Source: Opitutus sp. GAS368 (lineage in GTDB: Bacteria; Verrucomicrobiota; Verrucomicrobiia; Opitutales; Opitutaceae). From it: 64,000 nucleotides of DNA. Shown here one piece after another: positions 39,211-49,237 of this stretch. The stretch spans positions 28,155-92,154 of the forward strand of contig CAMCHO010000002.1 of NCBI GenBank assembly GCA_945874455.1, read 5' to 3'. The first letter of the stretch is position 1, and every line of letters begins with the position of its first letter. Made by a program: the position numbers and the translations under genes. The notes under the pieces were generated by a model. That model worked only from the letters and a program-made list of their open reading frames with translations, was not told the DNA's origin and made no database searches.

Positions 39211-40782
39211 TCAGCGCGGGCCGGGGGCGTTGATTCGGACGGCGTTGCGCTCGGAGCCCGCCGGGGTACCGCGGGGTGCGGCTTTGCCCCCTTTTGCGGC
39301 CTTGGTTGCGCCCGCCGCTTTGATCGCTGCGCCGGTTTCTCGGTCGAAGCTGTCGCCGGTGAGTTGCGCGGGTACGGTGTCGCCGGTCGCGTCGCTCCAC
39401 TCAGCGAGCAGTTTCGCGAGGCGGATTTTGGTGCCGCGATGCTGCGGATCGGCGGCGAGATTCTTTAACTGCAGTGGATCGGCCGCGGTGTCGTAGAGTT
39501 CTTCGGACGGACGTGGCGCGAGGAACACATCCGCTTGCGCGGGCGTGAGTGGCCCGGCGGAACGGGCGGCGCGAAGGGCCTGATGTGACGCACCGCGCAC
39601 GGAGTCGGCAGGGCCTTGCCACGCCAAGGCCGGACGGTGATTGGAAATGTAAAGAAATCCCTCGGAGCGCACCGCGCGACCGTGGGCCTCGTAGTCGTGC
39701 CAGTTGTGTTCGGAAAACGCGTGCTGGCGCACCGTGGCGGCGGGATTTTTCAAGACGGGGAGGAAACTGACGCCTTGCATCGTGGGAGCGACCGGCACGC
39801 CGGCAGCGGTCAGCACGGTCGGGGCGATGTCGATGGCGCTGACGAGACTAGGCGAGGGTCGGCCGGGCTGCGCCAAGCCGGCAGGCCAATGCGCGATGAA
39901 ATACGTCTTCATGCCCGAATCGTGCAGGCGCGTTTTGGCGCGGGGGAAAGCGCGGGTGTTGTCGGCCATCACGAGAATGAGCGTATTCGCGAGCGAGCCT
40001 TCGTTTTCGAGCGCGGCGACGACGCGGCCGACATAGTGGTCGAACCGGGTCACCTCATTATAGTAAGAGGCGAGGTCGGCCCGCGTCGCGGCGTCGTCGT
40101 GCAAATACGCCGGGACGCGGACGGCAGCGGGTTCGTGTTTCGGTCCGTAGCGTTCGGGCTGCCACTCTTTGTCACCGTCCCAGTCGCGGTGGGCGTCGAG
40201 TGCGGCGAACCAAAAGAAAAACGGTTTATCCTTCGGACGCTCCTGCACGACTTTCACCCAGTTTCCGTGACCGCCGCTGTTGCCGGGAATCTTGCCGGTA
40301 TCGACATGGTCAAACGGCGTGGGCTGCGGCGCTTCGCCGGCGGCGGGCGCCTCGAAAGTCATGTGATGTTTGCCGCTGAGCGCGGTGTAATAACCGGCCT
40401 CGCGGAGCAGGCGCGGAAACCACGGCAAGTGCGCGGCGATGGGTTGGTGGAGCTCGGAGGCGCGACCGTTGTTGTGCGGATAGCGGCCGGTCACGACGCT
40501 GCTGCGACTCGGGCTGCAACTGCTCGCAGTCAAATACGCGGCGTCGAAGCGGCGCCCGTTGGCCGCGAGGCGATCGAGGTGGGGCGTGCGCGCGGTGGGA
40601 TTGCCTGTGCAACCGAGATCGTCCCAACTCACGTCGTCGGCGATGAAGAGAATCACGTTAGGGCGGGCCGATGCGGGTGGGGTAGCAGCCGGGGCCGACG
40701 ACGATATCGAAATCAGTAGCACGGCTGCACAGAACAATCCGGTGCGAGTGAGCGGGTGGCCCAAGAGGAGGGTGGGGTGCAT
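39211..40782 (-). CDS. Sulfatase (formylglycine-dependent, arylsulfatase family)
   Basis: RPNVILFIADDVSWDDLGCTGN; SSCSPSRSSVVTGRYPHN (CxPxR); SGKHH. Confidence 0.93.
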   Translation of the reverse strand: MHPTLLLGHPLTRTGLFCAAVLLISISSSAPAATPPASARPNVILFIADDVSWDDLGCTGNPTARTPHLDRLAANGRRFDAAYLTASSCSPSRSSVVTGRYPHNNGRASELHQPIAAHLPWFPRLLREAGYYTALSGKHHMTFEAPAAGEAPQPTPFDHVDTGKIPGNSGGHGNWVKVVQERPKDKPFFFWFAALDAHRDWDGDKEWQPERYGPKHEPAAVRVPAYLHDDAATRADLASYYNEVTRFDHYVGRVVAALENEGSLANTLILVMADNTRAFPRAKTRLHDSGMKTYFIAHWPAGLAQPGRPSPSLVSAIDIAPTVLTAAGVPVAPTMQGVSFLPVLKNPAATVRQHAFSEHNWHDYEAHGRAVRSEGFLYISNHRPALAWQGPADSVRGASHQALRAARSAGPLTPAQADVFLAPRPSEELYDTAADPLQLKNLAADPQHRGTKIRLAKLLAEWSDATGDTVPAQLTGDSFDRETGAAIKAAGATKAAKGGKAAPRGTPAGSERNAVRINAPGPR

Positions 40783-40879
40783 GGTGAAATGTTTCTGCGT
40801 CGGAACGGGCTTTCAAACTCCATTCTGCGCCGGCCGCTGATTCCAGCAGTCCGGCGACGATGTTGACGCGGAGGTAGAC

Positions 40880-43800
40880 ATGGCGCGAAAACCTCTTCTA
40901 GTGTTTTCCTCATCCCCCATGGCTTGTTACCCAACGATAATTTTTTCACCGTGGTCGACCGCGGTTCTGAGTGTTTCCCTGCTGGCCGCGATCGCGGCGT
41001 CACCGGTTCACGCGGCAGCAGCAGCAGCGCCCGCGCCGATCCAGTATAACGCGCAGATTCAGCCCATCCTCGCGGAGAATTGTTTCGCGTGTCACGGACC
41101 CGATTCGGCGGGACGCAAGGCCAAGCTGCGCCTGGATCGCGCAGAGTTTGCAACGGCCGAGCGCGGTGAACACGCCGCGGCGATTGTGCCGGGAAAACCC
41201 GACGCCAGTCCGCTCGTGGAGCGTATTTTTTCCACCGATACGGAGGAGATCATGCCGCCCCCGGACTCGCATAAAACGCTCAAGCCCGAGGAAAAGGCCT
41301 TGCTCAAGCGGTGGATCGCCGAGGGGGCAACCTATCAAGAGCACTGGTCTTTGCTCGCACCTGTGCGGCCGGCGGTTCCGGTGGCCGGCGCCACGAAGAC
41401 GTGGGTGCGCAACCCCATCGACGCCTTCATCGCGCAGACCCTCACATCGTCCGGTCTCAAGCCGAGTCGCCCTGAGGAGCCGGCGCGTTTGCTGCGGCGC
41501 GTGACGTTTGATCTCACGGGCTTGCCGCCGACGCCGGACGACCTCGCGGCGTTTATGCGCGATCCTTCGCCCGCGGCTTACGACCGCGCCGTCGATCGGC
41601 TCCTCGCCACGGACGCATCCGCCGAGCAATTCGGGCGGCAATGGCTCGACGCCATCCGCTACGCCGACACGCACGGTATCCACATCGACAACTACCGTTC
41701 GATTTGGCCGTTTCGCGATTGGGTCGTCGGAGCGTTTCGGCAGAATCTGCCCTTTGATCAATTCACCATTGAACAGATGGCCGGCGATCTCTTGCCGAAT
41801 GCGACGCTGGAGCAGAAGGTGGCGTCCGGTTTCAACCGTTGCCTGCCGACGACGAGTGAGGGCGGCGCGATTGCCGCCGAATACGAGGCGATCTACGCAA
41901 AAGATCGCGTCGAGACGATGTCCACTGTCTGGCTCGGTCTCACGACGGGCTGTGCAGCGTGTCACGATCACAAATTTGATCCGGTGAGCACCAAAGATTT
42001 TTATGCGCTCACGGCATTTTTCCGTAACAACACGATGCCCGCGATGGACGGCAACGTCGCCGACACGAAGCCGAACCTCTTCGTGCCGGCCGTCGCCGAC
42101 CGCGCGCGGTGGACCGTGATTCAAGGCGGGATCGAATCGTTGCGTGCCGAGCAGAAAACGCGCGCCATGGCGGCCGACGCGGATTTTGCGAAGTGGCTCG
42201 CGACGGCCAAATCGCTCGCGGTTCCGCCGAAGGACTACGACGTAGCGCTGCACGCGCCGCTGGTCGGGCCGGCGCTCGTCGCCGCGCCGTCGGCAGAAAA
42301 CGCCGGGCCTACCACTGGTAGCCCTTCGGAAAATAATGCGCGCGCGGCCGTCGCCGGTCCCTATGGCGCGGCGACGCGCATCGATGGCCGCAGCGTGACG
42401 CTCGGAGCCGGGATTCCGCTGCGCCGCGAAGAATCCGACAGCATCGCCCTCCTCGTGCGGATCGTCGGCACGCCGAGCGGGCCGCTCGTATCGGCGCTGG
42501 ATGCGGGCGAGCGTGGTGCCGGCTGGGAAGTATTTCTCGACAAGGGGAAAATCGGCGTGCGCCTGCGAGGCGGGCGGCCGGATTTTTCGCCGAGTGGAAC
42601 CGCCGCCGCCGTACTCGCTCCGGGCGAGTGGCACCACGTGTTGTTCACGTTCGATTCGGGCGCGTGGTCGAATCGCTCGGTGGACGTGTATGTGGACGGC
42701 AAAGTCGGTGCCAACGCTGGCAACATCAACCACGTGCCCGCCGACCTCGTGCCCGCCGCTCCACTCACGCTCGGTGCTCGGCCCGACGCCGCGCTCGCGG
42801 GTGGCGAAGTCTGGGTGCAGGACGTGCGGCACTACCGGCGCGGTTTCACGGTGGCGCAGGCGAAACCGCTCTCGTCGGTGATCGAAACCTACGCGGCGCT
42901 CACCACGGAGGCGTCGGCACGGACGCCCGCGCACACGAAGCTGCTACGCGAGCATTTCCTCGCCGCTGTCGATACGCCTTCGCTCGCGATCGCGGCCACG
43001 CTCGATCGGCAGCTCGCCGAGGATGCGACGCTGCGCAAGCGCGGCGGCATTTCACTGGTCATGGAGGAGAAGAAGGACTCGGAGGCGTTCGCCCACGTGC
43101 TGACGCGTGGCGAGTATTCGCAACTCGGCGACAAAGTGTCCGCCACCACGCCGGCGGTGCTGCCCCCGCTCCCGGCTGACGCCCCGCGCAACCGCCTCTC
43201 GCTCGCGCGTTGGCTTGTTGACTCGCAGAATCCGCTCACCGCCCGCGTCACCGTGAATCGCGTGTGGCAGGGCTTTTTTGGCACGGGCCTCGTCGAATCC
43301 GCCGGCGACTTCGGCGTGACGGGGAGTCAGCCCTCCCATCCGGCGCTGCTGGATTGGCTCGCGGTCGAGTTTCGCGAGGGCGGCTGGAACTATCGTCAAC
43401 TGGTGCGGCTGATCGTGACGAGTGCGACCTATCGCCAGTCTGCCGTGGTATCGCCCGCGCTCCTCGAACGCGATCCCGCGAATCGTTTACTGGCTCGCGG
43501 GCCGCGTTTCCGCCTCGAAGCGGAGCAGCTCCGTGATCAGGCCCTCGCCGCCTCTGGCCTGCTCGTGGCGAAGGTCGGTGGCCGCCCCGTGCGCCCGTAT
43601 CAGCCCCAAGGTATCTGGGAAGATGTCGCGATGAAGGAGTCGACTACGCGCTTCTATCGCACCGACTCCGGAGAAAATCTTTACCGGCGCTCGCTCTACA
43701 CGCTGATCAAGCGCACCGCGCTCGCACCCGCCATGGATATCCTCAATGCTCCGAATCGCGAGGTCTCTTGCGTGCGTCGCGACCGCACGAATACACCGCT

Positions 43801-44134
43801 CCAGGCCCTCGTGACGCTCAACGATCCGCTCTTCGTCGAAGCCTCGCGTCAGCTGGCCGCCCGCGCGGTGGACGCCGCCCCGGCGTTCGATGCGCGACTC
43901 GACTTGGTGTCGTTGCGCCTGCTGGGGCGCACATTTTCGCGAGCGGAACGAGGCATCGTGCGCCGCACTTTGGACGAAGCGCTCACGACCTATCGCCGCG
44001 ATCCGTCCGCGGCGAAACAACTCTTGGCCATCGGGGATTCTCCGGTGCACGAAAAAATCCCCGCGCCCGAGCTCGCGGCCTGGACGCTCGTCGCCAGCCA
44101 AGTGATGAACCTCGACGAATCCTTGACCAAGTAA
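40880..44134 (+). CDS. PSCyt1/DUF1549/LamG/DUF1553 cytochrome protein (pair 1)
   Basis: ENCFACHGPDSAGR; LTGLPPTPDDLAAF; GCAACHDHKFDPVSTKDFYAL; LamG-like insert; NPLTARVTVNRVWQGFFGTGLVESAGDFG; TNTPLQALVTLNDP. Confidence 0.93.
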   Translation: MARKPLLVFSSSPMACYPTIIFSPWSTAVLSVSLLAAIAASPVHAAAAAAPAPIQYNAQIQPILAENCFACHGPDSAGRKAKLRLDRAEFATAERGEHAAAIVPGKPDASPLVERIFSTDTEEIMPPPDSHKTLKPEEKALLKRWIAEGATYQEHWSLLAPVRPAVPVAGATKTWVRNPIDAFIAQTLTSSGLKPSRPEEPARLLRRVTFDLTGLPPTPDDLAAFMRDPSPAAYDRAVDRLLATDASAEQFGRQWLDAIRYADTHGIHIDNYRSIWPFRDWVVGAFRQNLPFDQFTIEQMAGDLLPNATLEQKVASGFNRCLPTTSEGGAIAAEYEAIYAKDRVETMSTVWLGLTTGCAACHDHKFDPVSTKDFYALTAFFRNNTMPAMDGNVADTKPNLFVPAVADRARWTVIQGGIESLRAEQKTRAMAADADFAKWLATAKSLAVPPKDYDVALHAPLVGPALVAAPSAENAGPTTGSPSENNARAAVAGPYGAATRIDGRSVTLGAGIPLRREESDSIALLVRIVGTPSGPLVSALDAGERGAGWEVFLDKGKIGVRLRGGRPDFSPSGTAAAVLAPGEWHHVLFTFDSGAWSNRSVDVYVDGKVGANAGNINHVPADLVPAAPLTLGARPDAALAGGEVWVQDVRHYRRGFTVAQAKPLSSVIETYAALTTEASARTPAHTKLLREHFLAAVDTPSLAIAATLDRQLAEDATLRKRGGISLVMEEKKDSEAFAHVLTRGEYSQLGDKVSATTPAVLPPLPADAPRNRLSLARWLVDSQNPLTARVTVNRVWQGFFGTGLVESAGDFGVTGSQPSHPALLDWLAVEFREGGWNYRQLVRLIVTSATYRQSAVVSPALLERDPANRLLARGPRFRLEAEQLRDQALAASGLLVAKVGGRPVRPYQPQGIWEDVAMKESTTRFYRTDSGENLYRRSLYTLIKRTALAPAMDILNAPNREVSCVRRDRTNTPLQALVTLNDPLFVEASRQLAARAVDAAPAFDARLDLVSLRLLGRTFSRAERGIVRRTLDEALTTYRRDPSAAKQLLAIGDSPVHEKIPAPELAAWTLVASQVMNLDESLTK

Positions 44135-44139
44135 TCGCT

Positions 44140-45651
44140 ATGAATCCTCTCCCTCCTGAGTGGCAGAACACCTTCGACGACTACAACGCGGCGCTCACGC
44201 GCCGGCAGTTTTTTCGCCAGACGGGCAGCGGCCTCGGTGTTGCGGCGCTCTCCGCGCTGCTCGGCCAACGGGCCCTCGGCGCCGGCGCCGCGCCGACCGG
44301 CTCTGCCGCCGCGACGCTCACTACCGCGATGACGGAGCCCTGGAAAATCGCGCCCAAGGCGAAACGGGCGATCTACATTTCGCTCATCGGCGCACCGTCG
44401 CAGCTCGACCTCTTCGACTACAAGCCCGCGCTGCAAGGCCGCTTTAGAGAGGATCTCAAAGGCTGGCTGGCCGGGCAGGGTGAGCGACTCACTGGGATGA
44501 CGGCGAACCAAGCGGCGTTTCCCCTCGCGCCGACGACGTTCAAGTTCGCGCAGCACGGGCAAGGTGGCATGTGGCTCAGCGAGCTGTTGCCGAACATTGC
44601 GAAGATGGCCGACGACCTCTGCTTCATCCGGTCGATGAAGACCGACGCGATCAATCACGAGCCGGCCAACCAGCTCGTTTACACGGGCTCGATGCAAAAC
44701 GGCAAAGCCTCGATGGGCTCCTGGCTCTCCTACGGGCTCGGCACGCTCAATAAGGATTTGCCCTCGTTCGTCGTGCTGCACGCGAAACACACCAGCCCGT
44801 TCTCGAACGTGCAGGCGATTTCGTCGCGGCTGTGGGGCAGCGGTTATCTCGAGGGCCGGCACGCGGGCGTTTCCTTCCGCTCGCAGGGTGAGCCGGTGCT
44901 TTATCTCAATGACGCACCGGGCATCCCGCGCGAGTTGCGCCGCAAAATGCTCGACGGTCTGGGTGAACTCAATCGCCGCAGCTACGAACAGATCGGCGAC
45001 CCCGAGATCCAGACGCGCACCCAGCAGTACGAGCTGGCGTTCCGCATGCAGACGAGTGTGCCCGAGCTGGCGGATATGTCGGGCGAGTCGCCGGCGACCT
45101 ACGAACTCTACGGCGAGGAAGCGCGCACGCGCGGCTCGTTTGCGAGCTCGGCGCTGATGGCGCGGCGGCTCGTGGAGCGCGGCGTGCGCTTCGTGCAGAT
45201 TTTCCACCGGGGTTGGGATCAACATGGCAGCCTCCCTCGCGACATCGCGTCGCAGAGCAAAGACGTCGACCGCGCGTGCTACGGCCTCGTGCAGGATTTG
45301 AAACAACGCGGCATGCTCGACGAGACCCTCGTCATCTGGGGAGGCGAGTTTGGCCGCACGGTTTATAGCCAAGGCACGCTCACCGAGACCAACTACGGCC
45401 GCGACCATCACCCACGCTGTTTCACCATCTGGATGGCGGGCGGCGGCATCAAAGGCGGCGTGGTGCACGGCGAGACCGATGAGATGTCCTACAACATCGT
45501 GAAAGACCCGGTGCACGTGCGCGACCTGCACGCGACGATTCTGCACCTCCTCGGCCTCGATCACGAACGGTTTAGTTTCAAATTCCAGGGCTTGGACCAG
45601 CGCCTCACGGGAGTGGTGCCGGCGCAGGTGGTGAAGGCGATTCTGGCCTAA
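44140..45651 (+). CDS. DUF1501 protein (pair 1)
   Basis: LTRRQFFRQTGSGLGVAAL leader; IYISLIGAPSQLDLFDYKP; FIRSMKTDAINHEPA; WGGEFGRTVYSQG; GRDHHPRCFTIWMAGGG. Confidence 0.93.
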   Translation: MNPLPPEWQNTFDDYNAALTRRQFFRQTGSGLGVAALSALLGQRALGAGAAPTGSAAATLTTAMTEPWKIAPKAKRAIYISLIGAPSQLDLFDYKPALQGRFREDLKGWLAGQGERLTGMTANQAAFPLAPTTFKFAQHGQGGMWLSELLPNIAKMADDLCFIRSMKTDAINHEPANQLVYTGSMQNGKASMGSWLSYGLGTLNKDLPSFVVLHAKHTSPFSNVQAISSRLWGSGYLEGRHAGVSFRSQGEPVLYLNDAPGIPRELRRKMLDGLGELNRRSYEQIGDPEIQTRTQQYELAFRMQTSVPELADMSGESPATYELYGEEARTRGSFASSALMARRLVERGVRFVQIFHRGWDQHGSLPRDIASQSKDVDRACYGLVQDLKQRGMLDETLVIWGGEFGRTVYSQGTLTETNYGRDHHPRCFTIWMAGGGIKGGVVHGETDEMSYNIVKDPVHVRDLHATILHLLGLDHERFSFKFQGLDQRLTGVVPAQVVKAILA

Positions 45652-45749
45652 ACGGAGCGGCGGGTTTCCCACCGCCGATTTCCCGCGAAGCCGCTTTCGC
45701 CTAGCGGTCCGCCTTTGACTCTCCCGTCTCCGCAACCATCTTCCGTCTC

Positions 45750-46310
45750 ATGCCGCCCGTCACCGCCGCCGCTGAAATGCTGACCGTCGAGGACTACCGT
45801 GCCACGCCGGAAGGGACGCGTTATCAGCTCGTCGAGGGATCGCTTTACCTTATGTCACCTTCACCCAGATTCACGCACCAGGCGATCGTTTGGAATCTGG
45901 TCGGCATCTTGAGCCGCTATCTGGAGCGGCACCCGGTGGGCCGCGCCTTTGTGGCCCCGTTCGATGTTTTCCTATCGGACAACGATGTCGTGCAGCCGGA
46001 TGTTTTTTTCGTGGCCAATGACAGGTTGAAGGCGTTGCAGGACGACGGAGTCCACGGCGCGCCCGACCTGGTGATTGAGGTGCTCTCGCCCTCGACCGCC
46101 CAGCTCGACAAGAAAACCAAACGCCGCGTTTATGCGCAGGCGGGAGTGAAGGAAATGTGGCTCGTGGATCCGCTGCTGTCGCAAATCCAGCGCTACGATT
46201 TCGCGAGCGATACCGCGAAGCCGGTGGCGCTCATTGAGGAAAACGAAACATTTTCGACGCCGCTGCTACCGGGCCTGACGATCTCGGCGACGGAGATTTT
46301 CAAACGATAG
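45750..46310 (+). CDS. Uma2 family endonuclease-like (DUF820)
   Basis: LTVEDYRATPEGTRYQLVEGSLYLM…VVQPDVFFV…GAPDLVIEVLSPSTAQLDKKTKRRVYAQAGVKEMWLVDP. Confidence 0.9.
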   Translation: MPPVTAAAEMLTVEDYRATPEGTRYQLVEGSLYLMSPSPRFTHQAIVWNLVGILSRYLERHPVGRAFVAPFDVFLSDNDVVQPDVFFVANDRLKALQDDGVHGAPDLVIEVLSPSTAQLDKKTKRRVYAQAGVKEMWLVDPLLSQIQRYDFASDTAKPVALIEENETFSTPLLPGLTISATEIFKR

Positions 46311-46611
46311 GTGCGGTGGATCGTGGTGGCGGGTGTGCCGCCGCAAATTTCTCATCCCGTACGCTAGCCGACAGTGGGCGCTTTCTCCGTCCTTCCCGAG
46401 TGGCACGAGCGGGCGCTTCGGCACCATCGCTCATAGCGCCATCGAACGCTTTCCGGTAGAGATCGTCGGCTGTAGGCCGTTCCAGCGTTGGTGGAATTCT
46501 TTCGGAGGGCGGTCTCCACGCTAAAACTCTCCGCGCAAAAACTCCGCGCGGAAACGAGGGATTGCCTCGGCGCGGCAAGGTGGCGCATTTTCCCGCGCTG
46601 TGCCCCCTCTG

Positions 46612-49116
46612 ATGAGCTGTCGGTCCGTTGTCCTGCTGTTTCCCCTGCTGTCCTTTTGGCCAGCGTTCGGAGCGGAGGTGGGGATCCCTGCGCAGATCGA
46701 GTTCAACCGCGATGTGCGGCCGCTGCTGGCCGACAACTGCTTCGCTTGCCACGGCCCCGACGCCGCGAACCGCCAGGGTAAGCTTCGCCTCGACGTGCGC
46801 GAGGCGGCGCTCGCCAAAGAAGCGTTTTTCCCGGGCAAGCCCGCGGAGAGCGAACTCGTCGTGCGCATCCACTCGCAGGACAAGGACGAGATGATGCCGC
46901 CGCCCGACTCCCACAAAAAACTCTCCGCGCGCGACAAGGCTGTGCTCGCACGTTGGATCGCACAGGGCGCCGAATATCAGAACCACTGGGCCTACGAACG
47001 GCCGGTGAAGGCCGCGATTCCCGCCGGGGCCAACGCCATCGATACGCTCGTCGCGCGCCGGCTCATCACTGTCAGGATGAAGCCGTCACCCGAAGCGGAT
47101 CGGCGCACGCTCATTCGGCGTTTGACGTCGGATCTGATTGGGCTGCCCCCCACGCCCGCGGAGGTGGCGGCGTTTATGGCCGATGCGACGCCGGATGCTT
47201 ATGCGCGATTGGTCGATCGGTTGCTGGCCGATCCCCGCTATGGTGAGCGTATGGCCGTGGGCTGGCTCGATCTCGTGCGGTTTGCCGACACCATCGGCTA
47301 TCACAGCGACAACCCGCGCAATGTTTGGCCCTATCGCGATTGGGTGATCCAGAGTTTCAATACGAACAAACGCTTTGACCGTTTTACGCTCGAGCAAATT
47401 GCCGGCGATCTGTTGCCCGATGCGAGTGTGGAGACGCGCGTCGGCTCGGCTTTCAACCGGTTATTGCTCTCGACCGAAGAGGGCGGGGCGCAGCCGAAAG
47501 ATTACGAGGCGCGCATGATGGCCGATCGCGTGCGCGCGATCGGCACGGCATGGCTCGGGCAGACGACCGGTTGCGCGCAGTGCCACGATCACAAATTCGA
47601 TCCCTTCACGACGCGGGATTTCTATTCGCTCGGTGCCTTTTTCGCCGATGTGAAGGAGCCCTTGGTTGGCCGGCGCGAGGAAGGGATGCCCGTGACGACG
47701 CCGGAGCAAACGGCCCGGCTCGCGGAGCTGAGAGAGGCTGTCGCCGCCGCGCGGAAAAATGTCGCTGCGCTGGCGACGCACATTGACGCGGCGCAAGCAG
47801 CCTGGGAGGCCCACGGGCAGGTAAGCGCGGCTTCCTCCCAAAACGATCTGCCGCGTGAAGTCGCGGCGGCGCTGAAGAAAGTCGCGATGAAGCGCACGGC
47901 GAAGGACCAGCAGACGGTGAAGGCGCACTTTCGCACGCAGGTCAGTTCGGTGGCGCGCGGCGAGCTCGATCGACTCGCAGAGGCCGAACGCGCGCAGCAA
48001 GCATTCGTGGATGGGGTGCCGCATTGCCTCGTGACCGAGGCCGCCGCCGTGGCTCGCACGGTGCGCGTCTTGCCGCGCGGCAACTGGATGGACGAGACCG
48101 GTGAGATCGTAAAACCGGGGCTCCCTGCGTATCTTCCGCAGCCGGATTTCGCGGGTCGTGCACTCACCCGGCTCGATCTGGGGCGTTGGCTGGTCGCGCG
48201 TGAAAATCCGCTCACCGCGCGGGTGTTTGCGAATCGGTTGTGGAAACAGTTTTTCGGCACGGCGCTGAGCCGGGTGCCGAGCGATCTCGGCGCGCAGGGC
48301 GAACCGCCGCCCAACGGTCCGCTGCTCGATTGGCTCGCGTGCGAATTTATGGACACCGGCTGGGACGTGAAACAGCTCGTGCGCGTGATCGTCACGAGCA
48401 CGACGTACCGGCAGGTTTCCACCGCGACGCCGACGCAGCTCGCGGCCGACCCGGATAATCGCGAGTACGCGCGGCAGGGCCGACCCCGCTTCGAGGCGGA
48501 GGGGGTGCGCGACGCGGCGTTGGCGGTCGGCGGGTTGTTGTCGCCGCAGATTGGCGGGCCCAGCGTGAAGCCCTACCAACCGGATCGCTACTGGGAGAAT
48601 TTGAATTTTCCGCCGCGCGATTACGCGGTCGATCGCGGCGACGCGCAGTATCGGAGAGGCTTGTACGTCTGGTGGCAGCGGTCGTTTCTCCACCCGAGCC
48701 TGCTCGCGTTTGATGCGCCGAGCCGCGAGGAGTGCGTCGCCGAGCGCAACCGCTCCAATTTGCCGCAGCAGGCGCTCGTGCTCCTCAACGATCCGACCTA
48801 TGTCGAGGCGGCGCGTGCGTTGGCGGCGCGGATCGTCAGCGAGGGTGGCGGCACGACCGAGGCGCGACTGACGCTCGCGTGGAGCCGTGCGTTGCAACGC
48901 CCCCCGCGCGCCGAGGAAGTGCGCACGGCGACCGGTCTGCTCGACGAACACCTCCGGCTCTACCGCGCCGATCCCGCGGCGGCGAGCGCGCTGCTGGCCA
49001 CCGGAGATTTGCCGCTGCCCGCCGGCCTCAGCGCAGAGGCTCGCGCCGAACTCGCCGCTTGGACGCACGTGGCGCGCGTGCTGCTCAATCTCCACGAGTT
49101 CATCACGCGCGAATGA
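46612..49116 (+). CDS. PSCyt1/DUF1549/DUF1553 cytochrome protein (pair 2)
   Basis: DNCFACHGPDAANRQGKLRLD; LIGLPPTPAEVAAFM; GCAQCHDHKFDPFTTRDFYSL; NPLTARVFANRLWKQFFGTAL. Confidence 0.93.
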   Translation: MSCRSVVLLFPLLSFWPAFGAEVGIPAQIEFNRDVRPLLADNCFACHGPDAANRQGKLRLDVREAALAKEAFFPGKPAESELVVRIHSQDKDEMMPPPDSHKKLSARDKAVLARWIAQGAEYQNHWAYERPVKAAIPAGANAIDTLVARRLITVRMKPSPEADRRTLIRRLTSDLIGLPPTPAEVAAFMADATPDAYARLVDRLLADPRYGERMAVGWLDLVRFADTIGYHSDNPRNVWPYRDWVIQSFNTNKRFDRFTLEQIAGDLLPDASVETRVGSAFNRLLLSTEEGGAQPKDYEARMMADRVRAIGTAWLGQTTGCAQCHDHKFDPFTTRDFYSLGAFFADVKEPLVGRREEGMPVTTPEQTARLAELREAVAAARKNVAALATHIDAAQAAWEAHGQVSAASSQNDLPREVAAALKKVAMKRTAKDQQTVKAHFRTQVSSVARGELDRLAEAERAQQAFVDGVPHCLVTEAAAVARTVRVLPRGNWMDETGEIVKPGLPAYLPQPDFAGRALTRLDLGRWLVARENPLTARVFANRLWKQFFGTALSRVPSDLGAQGEPPPNGPLLDWLACEFMDTGWDVKQLVRVIVTSTTYRQVSTATPTQLAADPDNREYARQGRPRFEAEGVRDAALAVGGLLSPQIGGPSVKPYQPDRYWENLNFPPRDYAVDRGDAQYRRGLYVWWQRSFLHPSLLAFDAPSREECVAERNRSNLPQQALVLLNDPTYVEAARALAARIVSEGGGTTEARLTLAWSRALQRPPRAEEVRTATGLLDEHLRLYRADPAAASALLATGDLPLPAGLSAEARAELAAWTHVARVLLNLHEFITRE

Positions 49117-49146
49117 CAACTGAGACTACGCCGCGCAGGGTTCGCC

Positions 49147-49221
49147 GTAGCCCGCCTCGTGAGAGGCGGGACGGATCGCTTTTGAACGCCCCTCGGTCCC
49201 GGCTCTCACGAGCAGGGCTAC
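49147..49221. repeat. REP-like palindrome pair
   Basis: GTAGCCCGCCTCGTGAGAGGCGGGAC (49147-49172) and inverted GTCCCGGCTCTCACGAGCAGGGCTAC (49196-49221). Confidence 0.8.
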
Positions 49222-49237
49222 ACTCATCGATCCACCC

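Noticed and set aside
43990-45735. 581-aa minus-strand ORF opposite DUF1501 pair 1
   Set aside because: Antisense shadow of a conserved gene; Arg/His/Ala-rich, no family signature.
47461-49119. 552-aa minus-strand ORF opposite DUF1553 pair 2
   Set aside because: Antisense shadow; composition typical of a reverse frame.
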